DNA of 23,996 bases from assembly GCA_964476185.1 (NCBI GenBank), contig CAYYZO010000061.1, positions 1 to 23,996 on the forward strand. The letters are read 5' to 3'. Each line of letters begins with the position of its first letter. Within the stretch, counting starts at the first letter, position 1. Positions 1 to 8,501 of this stretch are shown in pieces. The position numbers and the translations under genes are program-made. The stretch is from DATNBU01 sp964476185 (GTDB lineage Bacteria > Desulfobacterota > Binatia > UBA1149 > CAITLU01). The notes beneath the pieces were generated by a model that did no database searches, was not told the DNA's origin, and saw nothing but the letters and a program-made list of their open reading frames with translations.

Positions 1-1061
1 CAGGGGTTCATCGCCGCCACGAAGAGAAACCGCGCCGGGAACGTGAGCTTCGCGCCGGCGCGGCTGATCGTCAGGCGTTTGTCCTCGAGCGGCTCGCGCA
101 ACTGGTTCAGGATGCGCGGCGAGAACTCCGGCAGTTCGTCGAGGAACAGCACGCCGTTGTGCGCGAGGCTGATCTCGCCGGGCGCGGGCCACGACCCGCC
201 GCCGACGAGTCCGGCGCCGGACGTCGTGTGGTGCGGCGCGCGCCACGGCCGGCGCGTGACGAGCACGGCGTCGCCCTTGCTGCGGGCGACGCTGTGGATC
301 GCGGTCGTCTCGATCGCTTCCTTCAGCGTGAGCGGCGGCATCAGCGTGACGAGCCGTCGCGCGAGCATGGTCTTGCCGGCGCCGGGAGGCCCCGAGAACA
401 GGATCGCGTGCTCGCCGGCCGCGGCGATCTCGAGCGCGCGCTTGGCCTGCGCGAGGCCGCGGACATCGGCGAGGTCCACGTCGTCGTCGGCGGATGCCGC
501 GGCCAGCAGCGCCGCGGCGTCGGTTCGCACCGGTTCGCCGCGGAAGCCTCCACGCACCAGCTCGAGCGCTTCGCGGAACGTCGTCGCGGCGTGGACCTCG
601 ATGCCGGTGGCGAGCGCGGCTTCGGCCGCGTTCTCGCGCGCGACGACGAGGCGGCGGCGCCTGCCGCGGGCCGCCGCGATCGCCGCGGGGAGCGCGCCGC
701 CGATCGGCCGCAGCGTCCCGTCGAGGCCGAGCTCGGCGAGAAACACCGTCGACGCGACCGCCTCGGGCGGGCACCGGTCCGGAGCCTCGGCCGCGACGAG
801 CGCCATCGCGATCGCGAGGTCGAACCCGGAACCGGCCTTGCGACGAGCGGCGGGCGACAGGTTCACGACGCAGCGCTTGGCCGGGAACGACTCGAGGAAG
901 TCGCGCACGGCCGCCCGGACGCGCTCGGTTCCTTCGCGAACCGCGGCGTCCGGCAAGCCGACGATCAGGAACAGCGGCAGGCCCGACGTGACGCTCGCCT
1001 CGACCTGGACGAGGTAGCTGTCGATGCCCTGGTGCGCGGCGGTGTGCGTGACCGAGTACAC
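1..1061 (-). CDS. comM: ComM/YifB family Mg-chelatase-like AAA ATPase (5' part, cut by window edge)
   Basis: The minus strand encodes the first 353 residues of a YifB/ComM protein; the gene continues beyond base 1. Residues 1-190 form the ChlI-like N-terminal domain, with motifs such as IVGLPDAAVREGTERVRAAV and VVNLSPA. The AAA module follows, with Walker A GPPGAGKT (Lys about 230) and Walker B LFLDELPEF (Asp about 308). ComM is known as a hexameric helicase promoting branch migration during natural transformation; outside competent species the role is less certain. The start is GTG at 1061 (V-Y-S-V-T). An in-frame stop lies 11 codons upstream with no alternative start between, so this choice is forced. 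No Shine-Dalgarno is obvious. dprA, another transformation gene, lies about 6 kb away on the other strand. Family assignment is firm; a role in competence is inference. Confidence 0.93.
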   Translation of the reverse strand, partial: MYSVTHTAAHQGIDSYLVQVEASVTSGLPLFLIVGLPDAAVREGTERVRAAVRDFLESFPAKRCVVNLSPAARRKAGSGFDLAIAMALVAAEAPDRCPPEAVASTVFLAELGLDGTLRPIGGALPAAIAAARGRRRRLVVARENAAEAALATGIEVHAATTFREALELVRGGFRGEPVRTDAAALLAAASADDDVDLADVRGLAQAKRALEIAAAGEHAILFSGPPGAGKTMLARRLVTLMPPLTLKEAIETTAIHSVARSKGDAVLVTRRPWRAPHHTTSGAGLVGGGSWPAPGEISLAHNGVLFLDELPEFSPRILNQLREPLEDKRLTISRAGAKLTFPARFLFVAAMNP

Positions 1062-1367
1062 GCCTCGCGGTGTCGCCCGCGCGTGGCCGCGCCGTCAATG
1101 ACACCGACGGAATGATGCGGGCCGGCGTTAGCAGGCTGTTGAAAAAGGCCGATCTGCGTCGTTGGACGGGAAAGCCGAGAGCTACGACGTACGGGAAGTA
1201 CGCCTCCGCTCTCGGCTTTCCCGTCCGCCTAGCATCTCGACCTTTTTGAACAGCCTGGCGCGACGTGGTTTTTCAACAGCCTGTTAGCCAGTGCCGTCGC
1301 GGCGTGAAAGAGGAAGAGACCGCGATCCGGTGGTGCGAGGCCGCGCGGGACGATAACGTCAGGCGCC
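1062..1367. other. Intergenic region between divergent comM and lipoprotein gene
   Basis: This is a 306-base gap without a gene. It holds the palindromic repeat at 1127-1289. About 80 bases remain before the lipoprotein start, including TAACGT (1354-1359) as a possible -10. No promoter for comM could be recognised on the minus strand. Confidence 0.6.
1127..1289. repeat. Composite palindromic repeat element (REP/MITE-like)
   Basis: The core CAGGCTGTTNAAAAA occurs three times: at 1132-1146 (plus orientation), 1243-1257 (inverted, one mismatch) and 1269-1283 (inverted, exact). Between the first two lies a perfect 19-bp inverted repeat, 1164-1182 with 1208-1226 (GACGGGAAAGCCGAGAG arm), enclosing a 25-base loop rich in TACG/CGTA. 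The whole is therefore a nested hairpin with inverted ends. It occupies most of the 306-base gap between comM and the lipoprotein gene and encodes nothing convincing. Such architecture is typical of non-autonomous palindromic repeats spread in intergenic DNA. As RNA it could also fold as a bidirectional terminator, although it lies between divergent genes. No copies were found elsewhere in this window, so the claim that it is dispersed is inference. Confidence 0.75.
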
Positions 1368-1874
1368 GTGGCCCCTTCGGTTTCGCGAATCTTCTCGCCG
1401 GTGGGGGCGGCGATGATCGCCCCGGTGCTGCTGCTGGCGGCGTGCACGCCCTCGCGCACCACGATGTGGCCCTACGCGGGGGACGACGAACTCACCGGAC
1501 TCGTCGCGAGTCGCGCCGCGCGGGTCTGCGACTGCCTGCGCTCCGGCGAGGGGCTCCCGCCGAGGCCGTTCACGACCGACGGGTGCTCGATGTTTCCCGA
1601 TGGCGACTGGGCCGGCTGCTGCGTCGCGCATGACATCGAGTACTGGTGCGGCGGCAGCGCCGAGGATCGACGCGATGCCGACCACCGTTTCGCGAGTTGC
1701 ATCGAACGGATCGGCCACGACCGAGCGTTCGCCCGGATCATGGGGGCGGGCGTGCGGGCCGGCGGCGCGGCGCGGTCGCCGCTGCCGTGGCGTTGGGCCT
1801 ATGGCTGGAGCGGCGTGCGCGGCTACGATTCGCGCGCCGGCGAGGCCGACGCGGAGGACTGCGGCGGGCGGTGA
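1368..1874 (+). CDS. Putative lipoprotein with phospholipase A2-like CCxxHD motif
   Basis: This is a 168-residue protein with an N-terminal hydrophobic stretch ending in a lipobox, LLLAAC (Cys26), so a lipid-anchored envelope protein is expected. Residues 71-97 read DGCS...WAGCCVAHDIEYWCGG. CCxxHD is the hallmark of the phospholipase A2 fold, where the His (here His88) is catalytic and the adjacent Asp89 binds calcium. Cys54, 56, 73, 84, 85, 94 and 111 could form disulfides outside the cytoplasm. The C-terminal 50 residues are Gly/Ala/Arg rich and not recognised. The start is GTG at 1368; ATG at 1413 (residue 16) is possible but leaves only ten residues before the lipobox Cys. There is no Shine-Dalgarno, but TAACGT lies 8 bases upstream. 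The gene stands alone and converges on the sulfite reductase cluster. The PLA2-like fold is well supported by motif; enzymatic activity is inference. Confidence 0.72.
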   Translation: MAPSVSRIFSPVGAAMIAPVLLLAACTPSRTTMWPYAGDDELTGLVASRAARVCDCLRSGEGLPPRPFTTDGCSMFPDGDWAGCCVAHDIEYWCGGSAEDRRDADHRFASCIERIGHDRAFARIMGAGVRAGGAARSPLPWRWAYGWSGVRGYDSRAGEADAEDCGGR

Positions 1875-1927
1875 GCGACGCTGCGAGCCGCGCCGCGAAC
1901 CGAAACGTCCTCGTCCGGCGTCGCCGG

Positions 1928-2419
1928 TCAGCCGGCGGCTTGCCGGTGCACGCGCCGGAACAGCGGCCGCGGGTCGTCGGCCGCCGCCTGGTACGTGACG
2001 GAGAAATCGTCGTACGCGCCGAGCGCGTTCTCGACGCTCTTGCCGGCCTTCAGCGCGAACGAGTCGATCCCGCAGCGCAGCATCAGGAACATCTGCTCGC
2101 GCGTGACATCGCCGATCGCGCGGATCTCGCCCTCGTAGCCGAGCCGGGTCCGCAGCGTGCGCGCGTGCGTGTAGCCGCGCCCGTCGGTGAACGCGGGGAA
2201 GTCCACGGCCACGAGCGCGGCGTCGCCGGGCGCCGCGAGGTCGAGCGCCGATTCGTTGCTGCGGATCACGACGCCGACCGGGCCGCCGGCGGCGAGCAGT
2301 TCCGCGCGCGAGGCGTTCCAGCGGGCGAGGCTCACGATCGCGTGGGGACCGGCCGGCTCGTCGTCGCCGACCAGGTGCCACGCATCCTCGAGAATCTTCC
2401 TGTCCTTGATCACGTTCAT
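1928..2419 (-). CDS. DUF934 family protein, sulfite reductase-associated
   Basis: This 163-residue protein matches the DUF934 family, which habitually follows cysI-type reductase genes and is thought to be an auxiliary factor in assimilatory sulfite reduction; its biochemical role is not established. Recognisable features are DVTREQMFLMLRCGIDSFAL near residue 110 and the RTRLGYEGEIRAIG segment, both characteristic of the family. It starts at ATG 2419, 16 bases after the reductase stop codon, with GGGGGA as ribosome binding site in that gap, so translational coupling in one operon is likely. No signal peptide or membrane segment is visible. The length is normal for the family. It ends convergent to the lipoprotein gene with a 53-base gap. 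Confidence 0.85.
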   Translation of the reverse strand: MNVIKDRKILEDAWHLVGDDEPAGPHAIVSLARWNASRAELLAAGGPVGVVIRSNESALDLAAPGDAALVAVDFPAFTDGRGYTHARTLRTRLGYEGEIRAIGDVTREQMFLMLRCGIDSFALKAGKSVENALGAYDDFSVTYQAAADDPRPLFRRVHRQAAG

Positions 2420-2435
2420 CGTCTCGTCCCCCGCG

Positions 2436-4102
<1,667 letters not shown>

Positions 4103-4136
4103 CGGTCTTCCCTCTGGTGCCCGGTGGCCGGACGGT

Positions 4137-4454
4137 TCAGGCGTTCGCGCCCGGGCGGGCGGGGTCGGGCCGGCGATAGGCGACGGACGGCCCCTTCGCG
4201 CGGATCTCCTCGCGGGCGGTGAGCGGGTCGATCACGCCGCCTTCGATGCGCACGTCGAACGCGTACGCGTCGCAGACGACGCCCTCTTCCTTCAACGCCG
4301 CGGCCAGCATCCGGTCGCGCTCGGCCGCGTCGGCGGCGGGGTGGGCGGCCTGCAGGTCGGTGGTCCAGGAGCCGTCCCGGCCGAGGTAGGCCGGCGCACC
4401 GGAGTCGAGGAAACTCGCGCTGATGACGAAATGGGTTCCTTTGGGCTTGGCCAT
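4137..4454 (-). CDS. DUF2849 domain protein
   Basis: This small 105-residue protein begins MAKPKGTHFVISASFLDSGA, followed by AYLGRDGSWTTDL and ending near VIDPLTAREEIRAKGPSV. The pattern (residues for 'making a value visible' then a Tyr-Leu-x-x-Asp-Gly-x-Trp motif, and the closing L-x-x-R-E-x-I-R-x-x-G-P-S/T) is that of DUF2849. This family is regularly found directly upstream of cysI-type reductase genes; no function is established. It lacks membrane segments and cysteines other than one near residue 61, so it is not an obvious redox carrier. Start ATG 4454; the gene is first in the minus-strand operon and lies back to back with the LysR gene. No clear Shine-Dalgarno is visible. Confidence 0.8.
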   Translation of the reverse strand: MAKPKGTHFVISASFLDSGAPAYLGRDGSWTTDLQAAHPAADAAERDRMLAAALKEEGVVCDAYAFDVRIEGGVIDPLTAREEIRAKGPSVAYRRPDPARPGANA

Positions 4455-4494
4455 GACGCTCGATCATGCCCGATCCCGAGGAATAGAGAAAAGG

Positions 4495-4507
4495 CATAAT
4501 TTTTATG
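4495..4507. promoter_or_regulatory. Operator-like palindrome CATAA-TTT-TTATG in divergent promoter region
   Basis: A perfect 13-base inverted repeat (CATAA, three-base centre, TTATG) sits in the AT-rich part of the 90-base region between the DUF2849-cysI operon and the LysR gene. LysR regulators usually bind dyads of T-N11-A type between divergent genes, so this is the natural candidate site; it also overlaps CATAAT, a possible -10. Binding is inference. Confidence 0.45.
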
Positions 4508-4544
4508 TCGCGAATGCTCTTTGGGTATGGCAGGTTCCGCAGCC

Positions 4545-5489
4545 ATGCCCCTGAACCTCAATCACCTGCGGATCTTCCGGGCCGTGATCGAGCAGGGCTC
4601 GATCACGGGGGCGGCCGAGGCGCTTCGCATCAGCCAGCCCGCGGTCTCCCGGCAGCTTTCGGAGTTCGAGGCGACACTCGGGACCCGGCTCGTCGACCGC
4701 CTGCCGCGCGGCATCCGGGCCACGCCGGCCGGCGAGCTGCTCGACGAGCACGCGCGGCGGATCTTCGCCGAGGAGCGGGCGGCCGAGCGCGACCTCGCGG
4801 CGCTGCTCGGCCTCGAGCGCGGGCGGCTCGCGATCGGCGCGAGCACGACGATCGGGAGCTACCTCGTGCCGCCGGTCTTCCTCGACTTCTCGGCCAGGCA
4901 TCCCGGCATCTCGCTCGAACTCGAGATCGGCAACACGCGCTCGATCCAGAACGACGTGATCGCGGGCGGCCTCGACCTCGGCCTCACGGAAGGATTCGTC
5001 GCGGCCGAGTCGCTCGACGTGCACGTGTTCCTGCACGACGAGATGGCGCTGATCGCCGGCGCGGACGAGCCGGGACGGCCCCTGGCCGGCGTGCGCTCGC
5101 TGCGCGCGAAGGACCTGACGGACCTTCCGTTCGTCGTGCGCGAGCAGGGATCGGGGACGCGCGAGGTCATCGACGCCGCGCTGGCCGAGCGCGGCGTCGT
5201 GCGCACGAACCTGACGCAACTCGGCGGCACCGAGGCGATCAAGAACGCGGTGGCGTGCGGGCTCGGCGTCGCGATCGTCTCGCGGCTGGCGATCGAAGCC
5301 GAGTGCAAGGTCGGGCGTCTTCGCGTCGTCGAGGTGAAGGACCTCGTCGTGCGGCGCGCACTGCACTGCCTTTCGCTGCGCGGCAAGCGGCCGAGCCCGG
5401 CGGCGGCGGAGTTCCTGAGGCTGCTGCACGCGCGCTACGCGGACGCACAGCCCGTCGGCAGCGGCCGCTCGTCCTCCGGGCCTTCCTGA
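4545..5489 (+). CDS. LysR family transcriptional regulator (CysL/CbbR-like)
   Basis: This 314-residue regulator has an N-terminal winged helix-turn-helix (LNHLRIFRAVIEQGSITGAA, then AVSRQL and LGTRLVDRLPRG) at residues 1-65 and a type 2 periplasmic-binding-like effector domain beyond about residue 88. The segment LELEIGNTRSIQNDVIAGGL with DLGLTEG is typical of the CysL/CbbR branch. In Bacillus subtilis, CysL activates the sulfite reductase genes. Here the gene is divergent from a sulfite reductase operon, which supports a matching role, but the link is inference. I chose ATG 4545 (MPLNLNHLRIF), which puts the HTH at the usual distance from the N-terminus; ATG 4527 and TTG 4521 are in-frame alternatives. 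No Shine-Dalgarno is visible before any of them. It converges on the pseudouridine synthase gene with a 53-base gap. Confidence 0.88.
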   Translation: MPLNLNHLRIFRAVIEQGSITGAAEALRISQPAVSRQLSEFEATLGTRLVDRLPRGIRATPAGELLDEHARRIFAEERAAERDLAALLGLERGRLAIGASTTIGSYLVPPVFLDFSARHPGISLELEIGNTRSIQNDVIAGGLDLGLTEGFVAAESLDVHVFLHDEMALIAGADEPGRPLAGVRSLRAKDLTDLPFVVREQGSGTREVIDAALAERGVVRTNLTQLGGTEAIKNAVACGLGVAIVSRLAIEAECKVGRLRVVEVKDLVVRRALHCLSLRGKRPSPAAAEFLRLLHARYADAQPVGSGRSSSGPS

Positions 5490-5542
5490 CCAACCTGGCG
5501 CGGCGCCGTTCTTCGCGATCGCGGATCCCGGCGAGCGGCGTG

Positions 5543-6532
5543 TCAGCGCCGGCGGAAATCGCCCGGCGGCGGGCACTCGACCTCCACGGCCTCGCCGGTG
5601 CGCGGGTGGGCGAAGCGAAGCCGCCACGCGTGCAGCGCGATCGGCCGCGGCGCGGCGTCGCCGAGCCGCGCCGGGGCGCCGTCGCGCCATTCGTCCGCGT
5701 AGAGGTCGTCGCCGCGGATCGGATGCCCGAGGCTCGCCAGGTGCACGCGGATCTGGTGCGTGCGTCCGGTCTCGGGCCGCACCTCGAGGATCGTGCGGTC
5801 GCCTAGCCGTTCGATCACCGTCCAGTTCGTCGCGGCGTGGCGGCCGCCCGCCTCGGGCGTGACGATCGCGCGTCGCCATCCACGGCCGGGCTCGCGGCCG
5901 ATCGGCGCGCGTACGCTTCCGCGGTCGTCCGCGACGACGCCTCGAACCACCGCGAGGTACGTGCGCTCGAGCGCGTGCTTCTTCTGGACGCGAACGAGCG
6001 CGTCCTTGGCCGCCGCGTGCTTGGCGACGGCGAGCAGGCCGGAGACCACGGCGTCGAGTCGCTGCACGACGTGAGGGCGCCAGCGCGCCCACGGCTCGTC
6101 GTCGCGGACGCCGGCGTGGCGCACGAGCGCGCCGACGAGCGTGCGTTCGCGCCGGTCGCCGAGCGGATGCACGTGCACGCCGGCCGGCTTCGCGACGACG
6201 AGCACGTCGTCGTCCTCGAGGAGGATCGCGAGCGGCTCGTCCGACGGCGGGTTCCAGCGTCCGCGTTCGCGCAGGTCGGCGAGCCGGCCCGCGTCGATGT
6301 GCAGCAGGTCGCCGTCGGCCACGAGGCTCTCGGTGCGCCCGGTCGTCCAGTCGGCCGCGGCGCGAGCGCGAACGCCGACGAACCCCTCGGTGATGAGGTC
6401 GCCGATCTCGGTCACGGGCACGGCCGCGAGGCGATCCTTCATGTAGTCGACGAGGCGCGCGACGCCGTCGACGCCGCGGACGACGTGCTCGACGCCGGGG
6501 GCGCGCGAGGGACTGGGGACGGGTCGGGTCAT
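5543..6532 (-). CDS. RluA family pseudouridine synthase
   Basis: This 329-residue RNA pseudouridine synthase isomerises uridine in rRNA or tRNA; the exact target cannot be read from sequence. Residues about 15-85 look like an S4-type RNA-binding domain (RLVDYMKDRL...GDLITEGFVGV...VADGDLLHID). The catalytic domain follows, starting LAILLEDDDVLVVAKPAG, with the active-site segment VQRLDAVVSGLLAVAK containing the invariant Asp, and ETGRTHQIRVHLASLGHPI near the C-terminus. The usual HRLDxxTSG reads QRLDAVVSG here, so the first His and the Thr are replaced while Arg-Leu-Asp and Ser-Gly are kept. Start ATG 6532. It is divergent from the glutamine amidotransferase gene with a 117-base gap. Confidence 0.9.
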   Translation of the reverse strand: MTRPVPSPSRAPGVEHVVRGVDGVARLVDYMKDRLAAVPVTEIGDLITEGFVGVRARAAADWTTGRTESLVADGDLLHIDAGRLADLRERGRWNPPSDEPLAILLEDDDVLVVAKPAGVHVHPLGDRRERTLVGALVRHAGVRDDEPWARWRPHVVQRLDAVVSGLLAVAKHAAAKDALVRVQKKHALERTYLAVVRGVVADDRGSVRAPIGREPGRGWRRAIVTPEAGGRHAATNWTVIERLGDRTILEVRPETGRTHQIRVHLASLGHPIRGDDLYADEWRDGAPARLGDAAPRPIALHAWRLRFAHPRTGEAVEVECPPPGDFRRR

Positions 6533-6637
6533 CGCGGGTCGCCCCGGCCAGTTAGCTCGGCGAATGCGAGGTGTCGATGCGCGCGGCGGGGCGCTGAGCC
6601 GTCGCCGTGGCCGGGTGCATTCGCCGCGGGCCGCCGC

Positions 6638-6649
6638 TAGTCTCCGCGC
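6638..6649 (+). promoter_or_regulatory. Possible leaderless -10 (TAGTCT) for the amidotransferase gene
   Basis: TAGTCT lies six bases before the GTG start and there is no Shine-Dalgarno. A TANNNT hexamer at this distance is the usual arrangement for leaderless transcripts. No good -35 is visible. Confidence 0.35.
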
Positions 6650-7255
<606 letters not shown>

Positions 7256-7337
7256 ACGGCCCGACTCTCGTCCCCACGCCGAAATATGCTTCGCATGGCA
7301 TTGCCGCGCGGGGCGCCGCGGAGGTAGTCCGCGTTCG

Positions 7338-8453
7338 ATGCAGGACGACGAGCTTCGGGCCTGGGTCGCGCTGTCGCTGTGCGCCTCCGGCCGGCCGGAC
7401 CTCTGGCTCGAGGTCGTTCGCGAACTCGGCGGCGCGGCGGCGGCAGCAACGGCCAGCGACGACGCGCTGGCGAGCCGGGGCGTTTCGCCGGCGACGATCG
7501 CCGCGTTGCGCGAGGCGTGGTCCGACGCGGCGCCGCGGGCGCTCGACCGCTCGGCCCGTCTCGGCATCCGGGCGGCCGGCTACGGCTCGGCCGATTACCC
7601 CGCGCTGCTCGCGACGGTCCGGGACGCCCCGCTCGCGCTGTTCTGGCGCGGGGCGCCGCCGGCCTCCTGCGCCCCGGCCGTGGCGGTCGTCGGCGCGAGG
7701 CGGTGCACGGACTACGGCGAGCGGACGGCCGAACGGATCTCGGCGGCGATGGCGGGGGCCGGGGTCGTCGTCGTCAGCGGACTGGCCCGCGGGGTCGACG
7801 TGGCCGCCCACCGCGGCGCGCTGTCGCGAGGACGCACGGCCGCGGTGCTCGCCGGCGGGCTCGACCGGATCTACCCGGGGGAGCACCGCTCGATCGCCGG
7901 GCGCATCGAGGACTCCGGCGGATGCCTGATGTCGGAGCAGGCGCCGGGGGTTCGTCCGCTTCCGTACCTGTTCCCGTACCGGAACCGGATCATCACCGGC
8001 CTCGCCCTCGCCACGGTGGTCGTCGAGGCGAGCGCCCGAAGCGGCTCGCTCGCGAGCGCCCGCCACGCGCTCGACCAGGGGCGGGAGGTCCTGGCCGTGC
8101 CGGGGCCGATCGACTCCCCTGCGTCCGAAGGGACCAACCGGCTCCTTGCGCAGGGCGCCGCGATCTTTCTCGGCACGCACGATCTCGCGGCCATCGACGG
8201 GCTATCGAAGTTGGTTGAGAAAAAGCCGTCCAAGAGTTTGAAAAAACTGGATATCGATAGCTTGGGTCTTGGTCCCGGCGAGGCCTCGGTCCTGGGCGCG
8301 ATCGTCGGCGGCGCGGCGACCGCCGACGAGATCACGGCGGTCACGGCGCTTGACGGGACACGAGTTCTGGCGTTGTTAACGGCCCTCGAATTGAACGGCC
8401 TCGTCCGGCGAGAGGCCCACGGCCGCTTCCGCGCGTACCCTCCCGGCCCCTGA
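7338..8453 (+). CDS. dprA: DNA-processing protein DprA/Smf
   Basis: This 371-residue DprA protein loads RecA onto incoming single-stranded DNA during natural transformation and is also kept in many non-competent bacteria. An N-terminal helical SAM-like region (residues 1-75) is followed by the Rossmann-like DprA core: AVAVVGARRCTDYG (about 114-127), VVVSGLARGVDVAAHRGAL, RNRIITGLA and VVVEASARSGSL, then VLAVPGPIDSPASEGTNRLL. The C-terminal domain after about residue 305 is a winged helix of the DML1-like type. Between them lies a Lys-rich linker (KLVEKKPSKSLKKLDIDSL, bases about 8205-8270) that is strikingly AT-rich for this genome. Start ATG 7338 has no Shine-Dalgarno; TAGTCC lies seven bases upstream. 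topA begins 48 bases after the stop, the order seen in many bacteria. Confidence 0.95.
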   Translation: MQDDELRAWVALSLCASGRPDLWLEVVRELGGAAAAATASDDALASRGVSPATIAALREAWSDAAPRALDRSARLGIRAAGYGSADYPALLATVRDAPLALFWRGAPPASCAPAVAVVGARRCTDYGERTAERISAAMAGAGVVVVSGLARGVDVAAHRGALSRGRTAAVLAGGLDRIYPGEHRSIAGRIEDSGGCLMSEQAPGVRPLPYLFPYRNRIITGLALATVVVEASARSGSLASARHALDQGREVLAVPGPIDSPASEGTNRLLAQGAAIFLGTHDLAAIDGLSKLVEKKPSKSLKKLDIDSLGLGPGEASVLGAIVGGAATADEITAVTALDGTRVLALLTALELNGLVRREAHGRFRAYPPGP

Positions 8454-8501
8454 ACCGCCCTCGCCAGCCGCCTCCATAAGAAGGAAGGACCACAGCCCCC
8501 C

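Noticed and set aside
43..1115. Long plus-strand ORFs opposite comM (324 and 318 codons)
   Set aside because: They are Arg/Ala-rich with no recognisable domain and lie antisense to a clear ComM reading frame; open frames on both strands are expected at this GC content.
1229..1462. Minus-strand 77-codon ORF overlapping the repeat and the lipoprotein start
   Set aside because: It runs through the palindromic repeat, has no motif and overlaps the supported lipoprotein gene.
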